Source: Erythrocercus mccallii (Eukaryota > Chordata > Aves > Passeriformes > Dicruridae). From it: a DNA stretch of 64,000 bases. The DNA is taken from NCBI GenBank assembly GCA_013397435.1, contig VZRG01002320.1, positions 44,573 through 108,572 of the forward strand, written 5' to 3'. The notes beneath the pieces are model-generated. The model saw only the letters and a list, made by a program, of their open reading frames with translations. It made no database searches and had not been told where the DNA came from. Below, piece after piece: positions 55,101 to 64,000 of this stretch; the stretch's first letter is position 1, and each line of letters opens with the position of its first letter. A program made the position numbers and the translations under genes.

Positions 55101-58100
55101 AATAGATTTGCTGGGGCAGAGGAAGTTTGACCCACCAGCCTATCCTGGGATTCAAAATCACTGCTTGGGAGAAATGTTCAAATCAACTATTACAGAATTT
55201 TATCTTGGCCGCTCATTGATGCGGGGAGGCTGCCCTGTTATGACTGTGCTAAAAGATGGCTGTGTTGCTTCTCAGTTATTGAAGCCAAAATTAGTCTGCA
55301 GGATGTCTTTGAAGAATGCTGTCTTGTATACATTGCATCCTATTCAATGGCTGCAAAGAATTAGAAAGTTCAGCAAGAAACAAATACTCATGAAGAGAAA
55401 TGAGGCAGTGATTATAAACACTTGACTTACACACATATTTGCAGTATAAAAATTGGGATTTCTGCACAGGTTTTTTTGGAAATACTGTCTTCAATGTGGT
55501 AGCATTTCTGATACTTCTAAGCATTTAATGAGATTTTTCTTGATTTTTTTTTTGTCTTTTTATAGGAGCACATGATCCTTTGCAGATTTGCAGATCAGAC
55601 AGCTGTTCAGCTTCCACCTGAACGCAGGCTAATTGGTATGAATTTCTGTTGTGTAAACCATCCCAGTAATGGTTTTACCTTGATACATAAAGAAAGAAGT
55701 AGGACATTTATGATGGGGCATTAAGTAGATGTCTTCAGATAACAGTTGAAAAATGAAGTTTCATCACATTTCACCTCTTGCTGTTCTCTTCTTGCTATAG
55801 AAATGTTTTTCTTCTTCCAAAATCATCAATATTAAAGAGTTTGCATTTTACTGTCTGGTATTATTGTTGTGATGGAAGCTGTAAACTAGCTTCCAGGTCA
55901 GAAAAGACAGAAGAGGCTAGGAGCTCTAAGGACCTAAGTCTGCTTTTTTGTCTTAGAAGAAACATTTACAAAGTATGTTAAAACAGTACTAGCTAATAAG
56001 CATAATGTTTTTAAAAAGCTTAATTTGAAAGATTGGAAGTATTTCTTATACTAACTGTACAAAAAGAAAATAATAGAGATCCTGTATAAAAGCTGACAAT
56101 AAATTGGTCAGTTTCTTTTGTCATCATCACAATATTTGAAAAAAAAACCTAAAAAGGTCAGTATTCACTTACTAATGTCAGCCCCCACATTGTTGGACTG
56201 AAAATTGAAATAGGACCCAAAATATTTTTTTGAGAGATAGTAACTTTTATCTGTTGTCAGTGTCTGAAACTGCAGGGGTTTTTTCCACAAATGTAACTTT
56301 AAAGTGTTTTGCCCTGCCAGTGTGTACATTTGTAATAATAATATTGGAGTCAGTGGCCATTTTGTACAACCAGCCACAGAAGGTGATTTTCTATGAAACC
56401 GCAAATATGGGAGGATAGGGCTACAAAAGGTAATTTGCAGAATTCTGTCCTGGTTGGTTATACAAATTGGTGATTTCTCCCTGCAACATACAAATCCATA
56501 CAGGACTGAGTTGGAAAGATCTTTTTCAGGCCCTCCCTTATTATTGTATCTTTAAATTGTCTCCAACACAATTACTACCCCTCTCAAATCTCAAGCCGCC
56601 AACAGAACTGAGCCCAGATGTCATAATGTTGGTGAATCCAAAATAGTGAAATTCTTTTGGTAACTATGGAATCCAGCCAAGAAGGAGAAGATAGTTCTGG
56701 CCATGGGCTCGCTTTGGACAGACGGAGTAGTTTGGACTGAGCCTTGCATTAAATTGTGATGTGCACCAACTGCTCTGAAATACAAGAATACTGCAGAGTG
56801 TGTTGGTGCCACCCATCGCACTACTGACACAAAGAACGACACAGACACAGCGCGAATGTCCAAGCGGGAAAAGCCCGATTTAATTTTTCACTTCAGTATT
56901 TATACAGTTTTGAAAATGAGACCAGATTGGATTACGGGGTTTAACCTCTTCAACCACACTGGTCAAAGCCACAGTCCATCAGTGTCTCCTCCTACCAGGA
57001 GGAATGTCAACATTGGAAAGTCATTACCATAATAATAGAATTGTTTATGAAAAATCCGTGAGAACTCTGAGAATCTGACTCCAAGTATGTAAACATTTCA
57101 GAAGGCTAAGAGGAATTGTAAAAGAGCAGTGTGACAGCCACCTGCCCAAAAGTTCTACAGGCACCTGACCAGGGTGCATGCTGGTAATAATACAGGCACA
57201 AAAGCTCTTTATATATTCAGGGAAGAGAGGTAAGTTATTCCAGAGGGTAGTTTGGAATGCCAGACCCCTATTCCAAAGGTAAACAGGATGTGCTTCTCTC
57301 TCTTCATCTCAGACCCCAAATATATTTAACTATACAATTCTATCAGGAACAAGAGAAGAGGTAGGATCATTGTGTTTGAGACGAGAGAAGAGGTAGGATC
57401 ATTGTGTTAGAGGCTGAAGCAGGATTGTACCCTGTTGACTTGAGACTGTAACTATTAGTGATAAAACATTTCAAGTGGCATAAAATTTTTCTTGGAATCG
57501 AGTTTCAAGCTGCTGAAAATACAATCTGATGAGTCAATTCAGGATTTCAGAACATAATAACCAATTATAGTGAGTAAATAAGTAAAGACAAATGGTACCA
57601 TCATCTTGTCATGGCTGTATCATCATAAAAAACTTCTAAGCAGAAAAAAACCCTCTGTCCTTCCTGGTTTTTTCTGCAGGTAAATCTGAAATAAGCTTAT
57701 TTTGCATTACCAATTTACTATGCTTGTTTATAAGTAGTTACAGTAATATGTCTCAAATCAATTACACTGGATTTTAGTATTTTAGTCTATTGTTTATGTT
57801 CACTAACCAGAGATTTTCAGATTTTAGGTGAAAGTACAGGAGGAAAACAATTATGGTTATAAAGGGAGTAGAAGTTTGGCAATTCAGAGAGCTAAGGAGT
57901 AAACCAGGCATTTTTCTTCTTCCCGTTTACATTAAAGCATGTTTTTTCAGTAAGTTTAGAGAATACTCTAAATTTTTATGCCTTTCTCCATATATAAAGA
58001 GTTAATAATCTCCTCAAGGTCTTTGCTAAATGAAGGTTGAAAGTCACAGATGTGATTTGGAACGTAAACCAGATTAAGATGTTTTCTAAAGTAGATTTGG

Positions 58101-58354
58101 AACTTATTTTTTAGATGGCTTACTGATGTGTTTTCCTAACTTTTAATGTTTACATGCACATTTCTGATAATGTTTCCACACTTTGAGTTTCTGTGCTCTC
58201 TTTTGCTCTCATTTTAGGAAAGCAGTGTATGGGACTTGTGGATCTGGATCGGGCATGGGCTGCAGAAGAACATAACTACTCTGTCCAAGTTATATCTATG
58301 GAGCCAGAGAGCTGTTCTCCAAAGAACAATATGTTTGTGGGCATCCCTACTTAG
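15782..58354 (+). CDS. GSTCD: Glutathione S-transferase C-terminal domain-containing protein (11 coding exons, complete)
   Basis: The spliced frame joins 15782-16192, 17368-17829, 21060-21314, 21982-22075, 46666-46781, 46991-47035, 47409-47537, 49817-49950, 51692-51722, 55566-55635 and 58218-58354. That is 1884 bases, or 627 residues plus stop, close to the roughly 633 residues of human GSTCD and colinear with it. Residues 1-137 are the conserved N-terminal region. Residues about 180-350 resemble the GST C-terminal all-helical fold, with FTVADLVLLPCIHQFL near 276-291. After about 408 comes a SAM-methyltransferase-like domain: motif I IVDFCSGGGHVG (439-450), VALHACGVATD (505-515) and SPCCYGF (531-537). 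No GST catalytic N-terminal thioredoxin fold is evident. The substrate is not known; a methyltransferase role is inferred from motifs. The gene is divergent from INTS12. In people the locus is associated with lung function. Confidence 0.96.
16193..17367 (+). other. GSTCD: GSTCD intron between coding exons 1 and 2
   Basis: Intron of 1.2 kb, nearly half of it a CR1 fragment (about 16600-17110). Its 3' end has a weak acceptor context (TTATTTGACAG). Confidence 0.9.
16600..17110 (-). mobile_element. CR1 LINE fragment, antisense to GSTCD
   Basis: The plus strand reads like the reverse complement of the CR1 coding region. GCCTCAGCATAGATCC is followed by CCACTACTAGCTGGCCTCC, a CCAACACTACCCTTTGAG block, and TCAGCCCATTTATC leading to a CTCATCC segment. 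The order and spacing match the region 3' of the reverse transcriptase core. No open frame survives. Ends are approximate, and the left 200 bases are less certain than 16820-17100. Confidence 0.7.
17368..17829 (+). CDS. GSTCD: GSTCD coding exon 2 (GST-C region)
   Basis: Exactly 154 codons, residues 138-291. The acceptor is TTTGACAG|GTTAGC and the donor is TTCTTG|GTAAGC. It carries SQWTRLCE, the invariant EPVRVHNDDKIRRHKL segment, a poorly conserved charged linker (about residues 208-235), and the helix AEGLYFTVADLVLLPCIHQF, which is the best GST C-terminal signature. An antisense frame at 17453-17641 is a shadow of this exon. Confidence 0.96.
17830..21059 (+). other. GSTCD: GSTCD intron between coding exons 2 and 3
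   Basis: Intron of 3.2 kb. Apart from a short CR1 relic at about 19993-20190 it is AT-rich with no recognised content. Confidence 0.9.
19993..20190 (-). mobile_element. CR1 3'-end relic
   Basis: GCATCACAGAATAGTTGAAG, then CTGCTCAGAGCAGGGTCAGC, then GGTTGCCCAGGATCGTGTCC and CTTCACAACCTTTTCTG follow the order of an antisense CR1 3' end: terminal repeat, then the two conserved blocks. The relic is about 200 bases with several small changes. It is 5' truncated, as most avian CR1 copies are. Confidence 0.75.
21060..21314 (+). CDS. GSTCD: GSTCD coding exon 3
   Basis: 85 codons, residues 292-376. The acceptor is TTATTCTAG|GTC and the donor is TTAATG|GTAATT. It contains LPLISGWYRRVQEVPGVKKA, which is the end of the GST-like fold, then an acidic variable linker, then the conserved FIGGPRPTMTKLM. 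The first dozen residues (VSSKKQGKNLVD) are less like the mammalian protein than the rest. Confidence 0.95.
21315..21981 (+). other. GSTCD: GSTCD intron between coding exons 3 and 4
   Basis: Intron of 667 bases with a T-rich 3' end. A 66-codon frame at 21501-21701 has no coding character that I can support. Confidence 0.9.
21982..22075 (+). CDS. GSTCD: GSTCD coding exon 4
   Basis: 94 bases. The acceptor is CTTTCATGCAG|GAAAATGG and the donor is GGGGAAG|GTGAGG, ending one base into a Gly codon. It encodes ENGIEARFSPHPCPNWTLDW and TSLPSAVSPGEG, the segment joining the GST-like and methyltransferase-like parts. Confidence 0.95.
37211..37308. repeat. Perfect 37-bp inverted repeat with 24-nt loop
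   Basis: Arm 1 at 37211-37247 begins CTTTCTCAGACTGTGAAGGC and ends GTAAGCCACA. Arm 2 at 37272-37308 is its exact reverse complement over all 37 bases. The 24-base spacer is TGAGGCACTGCC then ATCTCAGCAACT. Pairing does not extend beyond either end. Transcribed as part of the GSTCD intron, it would fold into a long mismatch-free hairpin. It resembles neither a known transposon end nor a typical mismatched microRNA precursor. Confidence 0.95.
39951..39969. repeat. A19 homopolymer
   Basis: Nineteen consecutive A on the plus strand, inside the large GSTCD intron. No processed pseudogene or element body was recognised upstream of it. Confidence 0.9.
46666..46781 (+). CDS. GSTCD: GSTCD coding exon 5 (methyltransferase motif I)
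   Basis: 116 bases after a 24.6-kb intron. The acceptor is GTCATCCCCAG|GAAAG and the donor is GGAGGG|GTAATG. It encodes KMSRDRALRKQQQLNNLV, then PGDLIVDFCSGG. The glycine-rich end is the SAM-binding loop, which continues in the next exon. An antisense frame at 46640-46870 is a shadow. Confidence 0.95.
46782..46990 (+). other. GSTCD: GSTCD intron between coding exons 5 and 6
   Basis: Short intron of 209 bases. It interrupts the glycine-rich SAM-binding motif between GGG and GHVG. Confidence 0.93.
46991..47035 (+). CDS. GSTCD: GSTCD coding exon 6 (45-bp microexon)
   Basis: Only 45 bases, 15 codons: GHVGIVLAYMMPSCQ. The acceptor is GTTTTCACAG|GGCC and the donor is TGTCAG|GTAAAT. It completes the glycine-rich motif I begun in exon 5. 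Because it is in frame at both ends, skipping it would keep the frame but remove the loop and following helix. Confidence 0.93.
47036..47408 (+). other. GSTCD: GSTCD intron between coding exons 6 and 7
   Basis: Intron of 373 bases, GTAAAT to AATCTAG. Nothing else recognised. Confidence 0.93.
47409..47537 (+). CDS. GSTCD: GSTCD coding exon 7
   Basis: 43 codons, residues 462-504. The acceptor is AAATCTAG|GTGG and the donor is GTTGGG|GTAAGT. It encodes VVLIENKEMSLIRAKDRSDE, then NNIWFIQANLDYF. The acidic residue after LIE fits the strand-2 position that contacts the SAM ribose in Rossmann methyltransferases; this is inference from motif position. Confidence 0.95.
47538..49816 (+). other. GSTCD: GSTCD intron between coding exons 7 and 8
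   Basis: Intron of 2.3 kb. A mixed-composition patch at about 49050-49300 has overlapping frames on both strands (up to 102 codons on minus). None resembles a family I know. Confidence 0.9.
49817..49950 (+). CDS. GSTCD: GSTCD coding exon 8 (catalytic-region motifs)
   Basis: 134 bases. The acceptor is CTCCTGCCTAG|GTGG and the donor is CCACGAAG|GTAAGC, ending two bases into a Ser codon. It encodes VALHACGVATDMVMEHC and later FVISPCCYGFIQNT. The His-Ala-Cys-Gly and Pro-Cys-Cys-Tyr blocks are typical of this methyltransferase subgroup. GC content is noticeably higher than in the neighbouring exons. Mammals have Cys where Ser precedes PCCYGF here. Confidence 0.95.
49951..51691 (+). other. GSTCD: GSTCD intron between coding exons 8 and 9
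   Basis: Intron of 1.7 kb ending in a long T run before the 31-bp exon. Nothing else recognised. Confidence 0.93.
51692..51722 (+). CDS. GSTCD: GSTCD coding exon 9 (31-bp microexon)
   Basis: Just 31 bases between an acceptor after an unbroken T run (TTTTTTTTCAG) and the donor TACAAG|GTATGT. It completes the Ser codon and adds HQFKEILSYK. It is recognised only because the phase and the homologous residues fit. It is too short for standard frame lists. Confidence 0.93.
51723..55565 (+). other. GSTCD: GSTCD intron between coding exons 9 and 10
   Basis: Intron of 3.8 kb. A less AT-rich patch at about 54600-55160 carries a 182-codon minus-strand frame (54613-55161), the longest frame in the window that is not caused by the gap. 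It has no recognised domain. Confidence 0.9.
55566..55635 (+). CDS. GSTCD: GSTCD coding exon 10
   Basis: 70 bases. The acceptor is TTTTTATAG|GAGC and the donor is CTAATTG|GTATGA. It encodes EHMILCRFADQTAVQLPPER followed by RLI, and ends one base into a Gly codon. Nearly identical to the vertebrate consensus. Confidence 0.95.
56799..57351 (-). mobile_element. Solo LTR candidate of an endogenous retrovirus-like element, antisense to GSTCD
   Basis: Read on the minus strand, 553 bases start TGTTCCTGATAG and end GGCACCAACACA, giving the TG...CA ends of an LTR. Both sides are flanked by the same four bases, AGAG (56795-56798 and 57352-57355), as expected for a target-site duplication. The minus strand shows TATAAATAC at 56904-56896 and ATTAAA at 56884-56879, about 80-105 bases from the 3' end, a plausible promoter and polyadenylation layout. 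There is no internal coding region, so this would be a recombined solo LTR with no protein-coding capacity. A four-base duplication would fit a gammaretrovirus-like class, but family assignment is not possible by eye. Confidence 0.65.
57352..57408. repeat. Two copies of a 25-bp direct repeat, period 32
   Basis: AGAGAAGAGGTAGGATCATT plus GTGTT occurs at 57352-57376 and again at 57384-57408, identical, separated by TGAGACG. It starts exactly at the right flank of the LTR candidate, so the flanking AGAG is present in both copies. Confidence 0.9.
58218..58354 (+). CDS. GSTCD: GSTCD coding exon 11 (terminal)
   Basis: The acceptor is TCTCATTTTAG|GAAAGC. It encodes KQCMGLVDLDRAWAAEEH and the C-terminus VQVISMEPESCSPKNNMFVG ending IPT, with stop TAG at 58352-58354. 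The last 30 residues are the most conserved stretch of the protein. Confidence 0.96.
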
Positions 58355-58910
58355 AGTGTGAAACTTGCATTTGATTTGAAGCTGAACATAAATCTTCAGT
58401 GCATAATGACATCCAGCAGATAGAGGCAGCACTGGGAACCAGACATCCTGCATCTTGAATGCATTGCCTTTGGAAAGGGAAGCAGCCCCCAACGTCCTAA
58501 AAAGCAAACCGCATGCAGAGCATCACAAATCAACTTGTAATGTGTCATTAAGCAACTTTTGGTTCTCATACTGAGAAGTTTCTGGATCTAATGACTGTGC
58601 ATGGAATTAAACCCATATGTAAAAGTTTAGAAAAAAACTGGCTTTGTTGAAGGAAAGGTGATTTCCTTTTCAGTAAAGCTGTGTCTTGGCTGCTTGGAAA
58701 TTGCATTCATGGTCAAAACAGCATTTGTGTTCATAAGCAGAGCAGTTATCAGCCAGCAGTGCTGATCAGCAGAGGAACAGAGAAGATCAAATTTATTGTG
58801 TTACAGAAGATGCTGTGCAACAGGTGGTGGCCTGACTTTGCTAAAGAATTCCATACTACTATAGGAAGATTATTTTTAATAAAAGTTCACCAGAATACTT
58901 TGGGCCTCAA
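58355..58910 (+). other. GSTCD: GSTCD 3' UTR (end approximate)
   Basis: This follows the TAG at 58352-58354. Candidate polyadenylation signals are ATTAAA at 58606-58611 and AATAAA at 58878-58883. The second is the canonical hexamer and would end the transcript near 58900. Longer forms cannot be excluded. Confidence 0.6.
58878..58883 (+). terminator. GSTCD: Candidate polyadenylation signal AATAAA of GSTCD
   Basis: This is the first canonical AATAAA after the stop codon, 524 bases downstream of it. A variant ATTAAA lies earlier at 58606. No experimental support is available from sequence alone. Confidence 0.5.
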
Positions 58911-61900
58911 TCTGCTTATTAAAAATGTATTCTAACCTGCCAATAATTTTTTATAAAGACTTCAGAATTACCTTTAAATATTATGCCAGGATTCTGCAAC
59001 CAGGCATTTGACATTGGGTTTAAAGAAACCAAACTCCTCATTATCCATTAACCAGAAAATGGGAGCTGGACATGATGTTAGTGAATGGATACTTCACTGT
59101 TGCATTGGTAATAGAAGTGTATTGATTCCCATTCGTAAGAAAGTTGCTATCAGAAAAAATATTTAAGAACAGTTCATGTGTCAACATACATCATCTTCAT
59201 TGATTTTATATTCAGTTTAAAATTTGACCAAAGTTGCAGTGTGGAACCATTTGAAAAGATAATTGCACTTACGCTGCTCTAAAATGAAAAGAAGCCTTTT
59301 CCTGTGCTCCATTTTCCCCCTAATTTTAAATCACCTGTTGACACAAACACAATGGGAGATAGCTCCTAATGAGATTTTTACTGCACGTTTAGGGCTTTTA
59401 CACATCTGTGAATTCAGCCATGTTTCAATTTAAATAATCTGAAGTTTGAAAACTGTGAACATAGCTTAAGGACATGGCAAACTGAATACAAACAATAGGT
59501 ATTGGAGCAAAAAAAGGTACCAAAATATTTTGTCATTCATGAAACTTAGATATCTTAAATATTTAAATACTTGGGGTTTTTTTAATGTGAACACATGGAG
59601 CGCTACCCACTTATTTAAAAAACACAAAAGTGAGCAAGTAGGAGTGAATTCCTACCTTTAGCCTGAGTTCTTCCATAGATAATGATAGAGTACTTTTTCT
59701 GCTACTGTTTGTGGTTACAGGAGTAACTGGAGTTTTGAAGAATATATGGCAAATACAAAATACATGGCAATACCAATTGTCTCCAGACTTTTCTGCAATA
59801 TTTGCCCAGTGGGAATTCAGTTTCTAAATTAGTGGTATGTCAATCTGAACATTAGTCATGTTAAATTACTTTTCTGGAGTGAGCAAATGGCTCTTTATGA
59901 ACTTCTTGTGCTGAAGGAAGAGCTCGTCAAGCTGAGGAACCTGTTGGAAACTGTGATTCTGTTTACAGTAAGGGTGTTCACATTGCTGTGCTCCAGGCAG
60001 TAGGTAGAAATATGAATGCTTTAGTTATGGGGGTGTTTATGGTCTGATATTATGCAATAGTACAGAATTTCAGTGGAGCAAAATTCTGTGCTCTTACATG
60101 CTTCACATTTTCTACAATATCTGTATCAATAGTGTATAATAGTTTTTTGGATCTACCTGAAAAGAAGGAATAGATTTGGGATGTGCAACAGGGAACACAT
60201 GTACTACGGAATAAAAGGTAAAAATGGGTTTTTTAGCAGGCAAAACCAGGATTTCTTAAAAAGAGAGATGGAAAAGATTTGGACAAATGTTCAGGAGTTT
60301 ATTAAGTTCTTCAGATGGTCAAGAAAAACTGGTAAAATCACACAATAATCCAAGTACCAATCTGTTTCATTTGTTGGATTTTTTTTTTCCATTTTATTAA
60401 AGTACCTGTTTTCATGTTAATGACAGTTTCCCACAGGTGTTGCTTACTTGTGACTTAAATAAATTATTTTCTATCTGCAACCCCACAAAGAAATAGGCTT
60501 CACAGGAAGAAAAGGTTTATAGAAGCAAGGGAGAAAACCTGCAAAAGTAGTGCTGTGTTTATATGCATGATTACATCCCATTTTTTCTTGGATGAGCCAA
60601 ACTATACAAAGTGAGTTTCTGACAAATTTTTTTCCTTCCCAAAATCGAGAATATTTTAATGGCATTTCACAATATCCATCATCTTCATGACTTACTGGAT
60701 TAGTGAGACTGCATTCCAGTATGCTACTGCATTCCAGGTGCTACTGGTATGAACTTGTTGCTATTGGCATCAATGGGCTCTGGTTTCTTCTCAGGAGACC
60801 AGAATCTTTTTCATGTCCAAGGATGGAGTTATGTTACTATGATTAGTAAGCTTGAACTATACTTCAGATGATCTGATGCTTATTGAAAACTGAAGAGAAG
60901 CAGATTTTAAAAAAGCATAAAAATCAAGATTTGCAGCAAGAAATAATACCTATTTCACCACAGATTAAATTGCTAAACTGTGGCATGTACTTTTCTCTAG
61001 AAATATGAAGTCAATTATATTAATTCTTAGGTATGTCACTTTGCCCTATGTTTCTGTATACATAAATGGTATGGAATTAATAGAGCCTAAAATTGCCTAA
61101 ACAAGATGACTAGACACTGTGGTCCTGGTGAGTGAACAACCTGTTCTAGCAGCTAGTTATGCAAGGAGCTATCTTGATGTCCAAGGTGCCTATCTAAATG
61201 CTATTTGTGTTGTTCATTTGTCTGGCCCATTGGGACAAGCTGTAGGGGGAACAAAATGCTGTCCTAGCATAGTTGTGATTTTCCATTATCTTGACAGTCT
61301 TCTTTTATGTTTTCCTTGTAGCCTATAATGCTGGAAAAAGTAACCTTATAACAGGAAACAGATGACCAAGCCAAAGGTCCTCTGTGTGTTAAAAGTTGGT
61401 CTTCTGTGTGGACATGTATCCTTAATTTTGGTTTTTCATTTTTGTCTTTATTGTGTTAATTATCGCTTCTTCAGCCAGATTTCAAGTGGTCTTAATATTG
61501 CTGTGTTTAGGCAATAAATAGTAAATAATAAATAGGGATAGTAATAAACAAGGGACATTTCTAGTAGGTTCGTTGTGCCCCCTAATTTTTGTGTGGCTTA
61601 ATCGTAACAAAAAAAGGTAAACTGTTACTATTATCCTGATAAAGCCCAATTTTGATTTTTGCTATTAATGAAAACGACGTGAATTGTCAAAATTACTCAA
61701 ACATAATCCTTCAACGGACACATATAAAATGATTTACTAAAGGACAGCCATAAATTTAGCCCGATGTTTTCTGTTTCGCATTATTGCTAGACTTTTAGCT
61801 ACTTGGTGGATGCAATGACAGTAAGCAGAAATGTCTTTTTAAATAGCTGTATTCCTAGGTGACATCCAATGCCAGGTATTCTCTTTGAAAAGAGCATTTA

Positions 61901-64000
61901 AAGAAACCATTTATGGTCAAGTAAGTTTGATCTTCAGTAACTTGCAATGAAATGGCCCTCAGCTGATTTTATAATAGGTTAAAGCTGATGTTAGTTTGGC
62001 TCAACACCATCAGCTATGGCAATTTTCTTTTAAAATTTTGGTCTAAGGTTATTAATTAACCCTTTCAATGTGTATATATATATAATTTTAAAAAAATGTT
62101 GATATAGAAAATCATTGGTTAGCAAAAGGTAACTGAATAGCTGAAGCATTGATTTTAGTCTTGGTGTGTAGTTGTCAGCAGAAGGAAAAGCACATTTTCC
62201 TTTAAGCATAATCAAGTACTACTTTCAGTGCTTTTGCTGTGGACCATTTGCCTGTCATAACAAACTCCTCACGTACAATCTCAGTCTAAGTTCCTGTGGT
62301 TTTATTACCATTTTTTTAAACAAAACTGAAACCTAGGTATCTTGGATTACCTATCTATACATCTAGTGTTACTTGAAGAAAACCGCTGAATTTTCCATGC
62401 TCAGACCTGCACTTAAACTACCTGGCTAACAAGGTTTCAGTTCAGTAGCTTGTGCTTAGCAAGTTCCAGCTTAACTACAACTGTCATTAAAAGAAATTCA
62501 GTTTTCTAAGTCAATAATATTAAGAGTCTATACAAAGAGTAAAACTGAAAGCAGCTTAATTTTCTTTGCTTGTAGCTTTTATTTAATCAGAAGTACCCTT
62601 CTCTGCGGTCTTCTCAAAGTGAATTTAAGAAAATACGTGAATTTTCAAAACATATAAGGGTGCTCAGCGTAGCGTTATAATAAATTGCTTAGGTCAATTA
62701 AAATTATAGAAGGAGAAGAATTAACATTATCCTGGTATTAGTCTCTAAAAAGATGATCAGCCGTTACAGTTTTCCCTGTTTTCTGTCTCACTGGCAGGAC
62801 TTCAGGCCTGCAAGGTGTTTTCCTAGGCATGAAACCTGCAGAGCAAAACAGGAGTGCATGGTTGCTGTCCCTGTCCCCAGCAAAGGCATGTGTTATGCCT
62901 TGACAACATGAAGCTCTTTCACTCTTGTTTTTCCCCCTTGGTAATGTGGGAAAAATGTCACTCATTTTCTCTTAGAAAACACAGTCTCTAAGTATTTATG
63001 TCATCTGTTGGAAAGAGACCTCTGGAAGCTGTGAGATTATTTGATCCATAATAGTTTTCTATATTTCTATATTATCATAATAGGTTTTCTTCCCAACCAT
63101 GAGATTCTTGCTGTAGTAATTTTAGCCCTTAACTTTTCCTTATTTTGCTCTACCAGGTATGCTGTCTATACTAATTCCTGCTGCTTCCAACACACAGGCA
63201 AAATAACTAATTTTTTATGTCAGACACAGCTATGGAAAATATAAATATGTGCTTAATAACAGCTAAAGTCAGTGCATTGTCTTTGCACTGCAGCTGAATC
63301 CTAATGAGTGTTCCAAAACTGGCAGTGTGTTATGTGTCCTCATTTAATGGGTGGAGAAAGAGTCTGGAATATTTTTAATCAAACATTTCTGGATCTAGAT
63401 GTCACCTTATTTCTGCAATCCACAGCAAGGCTTGGAAAGCTGCAGTTTTTCAGACAAGTTTGTTTCCAAGTGCAAAACAAAGGTCTTTCCTCTTCTGACC
63501 CACATCTCTGCCAGCTGCATTATTATCAGATCACCTGGTGCAGTTCAGGAAAATAGAGGGTGACAAGCTTTAATTTGAATCTCGCAGAGGATGCACAGTA
63601 CATAAATTCACAACTGCTTGCCCCAGGATTGCAGGAACCCCACTGGCGTTTTCAGCATCAGAATTCCTCCTTACACTTTGGATGTAATTTAAGACCTGTG
63701 TGGAAGTAGAAAGCTGAGTGTGTGCACAAAGCACCACCACAGCTGAGCCAGCTCTGCTGTGTTGAAAAGGGCAGTTTTTAACAAAACCGTGTGGAAAAAA
63801 GCAGGATTGTGTTTTCCAGATTACAGATAGCAAAGGAATGACTTCTGTGAAAGTTCCTCCAAAGAGTAGAGGGTGCACACCTCACCAGAGGGACAATACC
63901 CAAAGAGCTCATTCCACTGCTGATCTGTAGGCATAGGAGAATTGAGTTTTTTGAGCTTTGAAAGTCCAGACCAGAGAGCATATTTACATTGTTCATTTCT
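58911..64000. other. Intergenic region downstream of GSTCD
   Basis: 5 kb with no exon I can support on either strand. In human the next gene downstream on the same strand is NPNT. I found no signal-peptide or EGF-like exon of it here, so it presumably lies beyond the right edge. Open frames are 60-102 codons and look random. Confidence 0.6.

Larger units (their letters stand above)
55636..58217 (+). other. GSTCD: GSTCD last intron (between coding exons 10 and 11)
   Basis: Intron of 2.6 kb holding the solo-LTR candidate at 56799-57351 and the adjoining 32-bp-period duplication at 57352-57408. The rest is AT-rich with no recognised content. Confidence 0.9.

Noticed and set aside
58911..64000. 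First exon of NPNT, the expected downstream neighbour
   Set aside because: No signal-peptide or EGF-like coding segment and no CpG island was seen before the right edge.
1..64000. CRISPR arrays, tRNA, rRNA, operon-like gene clusters
   Set aside because: No regularly spaced direct repeats or cloverleaf genes were seen. The window is spliced vertebrate sequence.

Overview
The window is vertebrate nuclear DNA, most likely from a bird. The evidence is AT-rich, intron-dominated sequence, several CR1 LINE fragments, a short LTR-retrotransposon remnant, and a scaffold gap of 565 N beside a very GC-rich promoter, as is common in draft avian assemblies. Two genes are recognised from their translated exons. 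They lie head to head: INTS12 on the minus strand (left part, incomplete) and GSTCD on the plus strand (complete coding region). The same pair is adjacent and divergent at human 4q24, so this is conserved synteny. The species cannot be named from what is visible.

Layout. 1-5888 holds the first three coding exons of INTS12 (minus; 5725-5880, 3699-3845, 2998-3185), separated by introns. Its remaining exons, including most of the PHD finger, lie beyond the left edge. 5889-11316 is the 5' intron of INTS12, with a decayed CR1 LINE at about 9279-10190. 10741-11500 is the low-complexity, CpG-rich shared promoter: a 28-bp minisatellite, a 400-bp polypyrimidine stretch, a GGCGGA repeat, GC boxes, and a plausible splice donor for each gene's untranslated first exon only 175 bp apart. 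11702-12266 is the gap. GSTCD coding exons then follow at 15782-16192, 17368-17829, 21060-21314, 21982-22075, 46666-46781, 46991-47035, 47409-47537, 49817-49950, 51692-51722, 55566-55635 and 58218-58354. All junctions have GT/AG sites and compatible phases, and the spliced reading frame is 627 codons plus stop. The 3' UTR follows 58354 and the rest to 64000 is intergenic with nothing recognised.

Function. INTS12 is a PHD-finger subunit of the nuclear Integrator complex. GSTCD joins a GST C-terminal-like fold to a C-terminal SAM-methyltransferase-like domain and has no firmly established substrate. They share a promoter region rather than a pathway. No bacterial-type features, CRISPR, tRNA or rRNA were seen. 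I found no convincing new biological system. The strongest unexplained signals are a perfect 37-bp inverted repeat in the 24.6-kb GSTCD intron (37211-37308), the repeat-built promoter, a solo-LTR candidate in the last GSTCD intron, and a protein-like open frame on the minus strand at 8696-8902.
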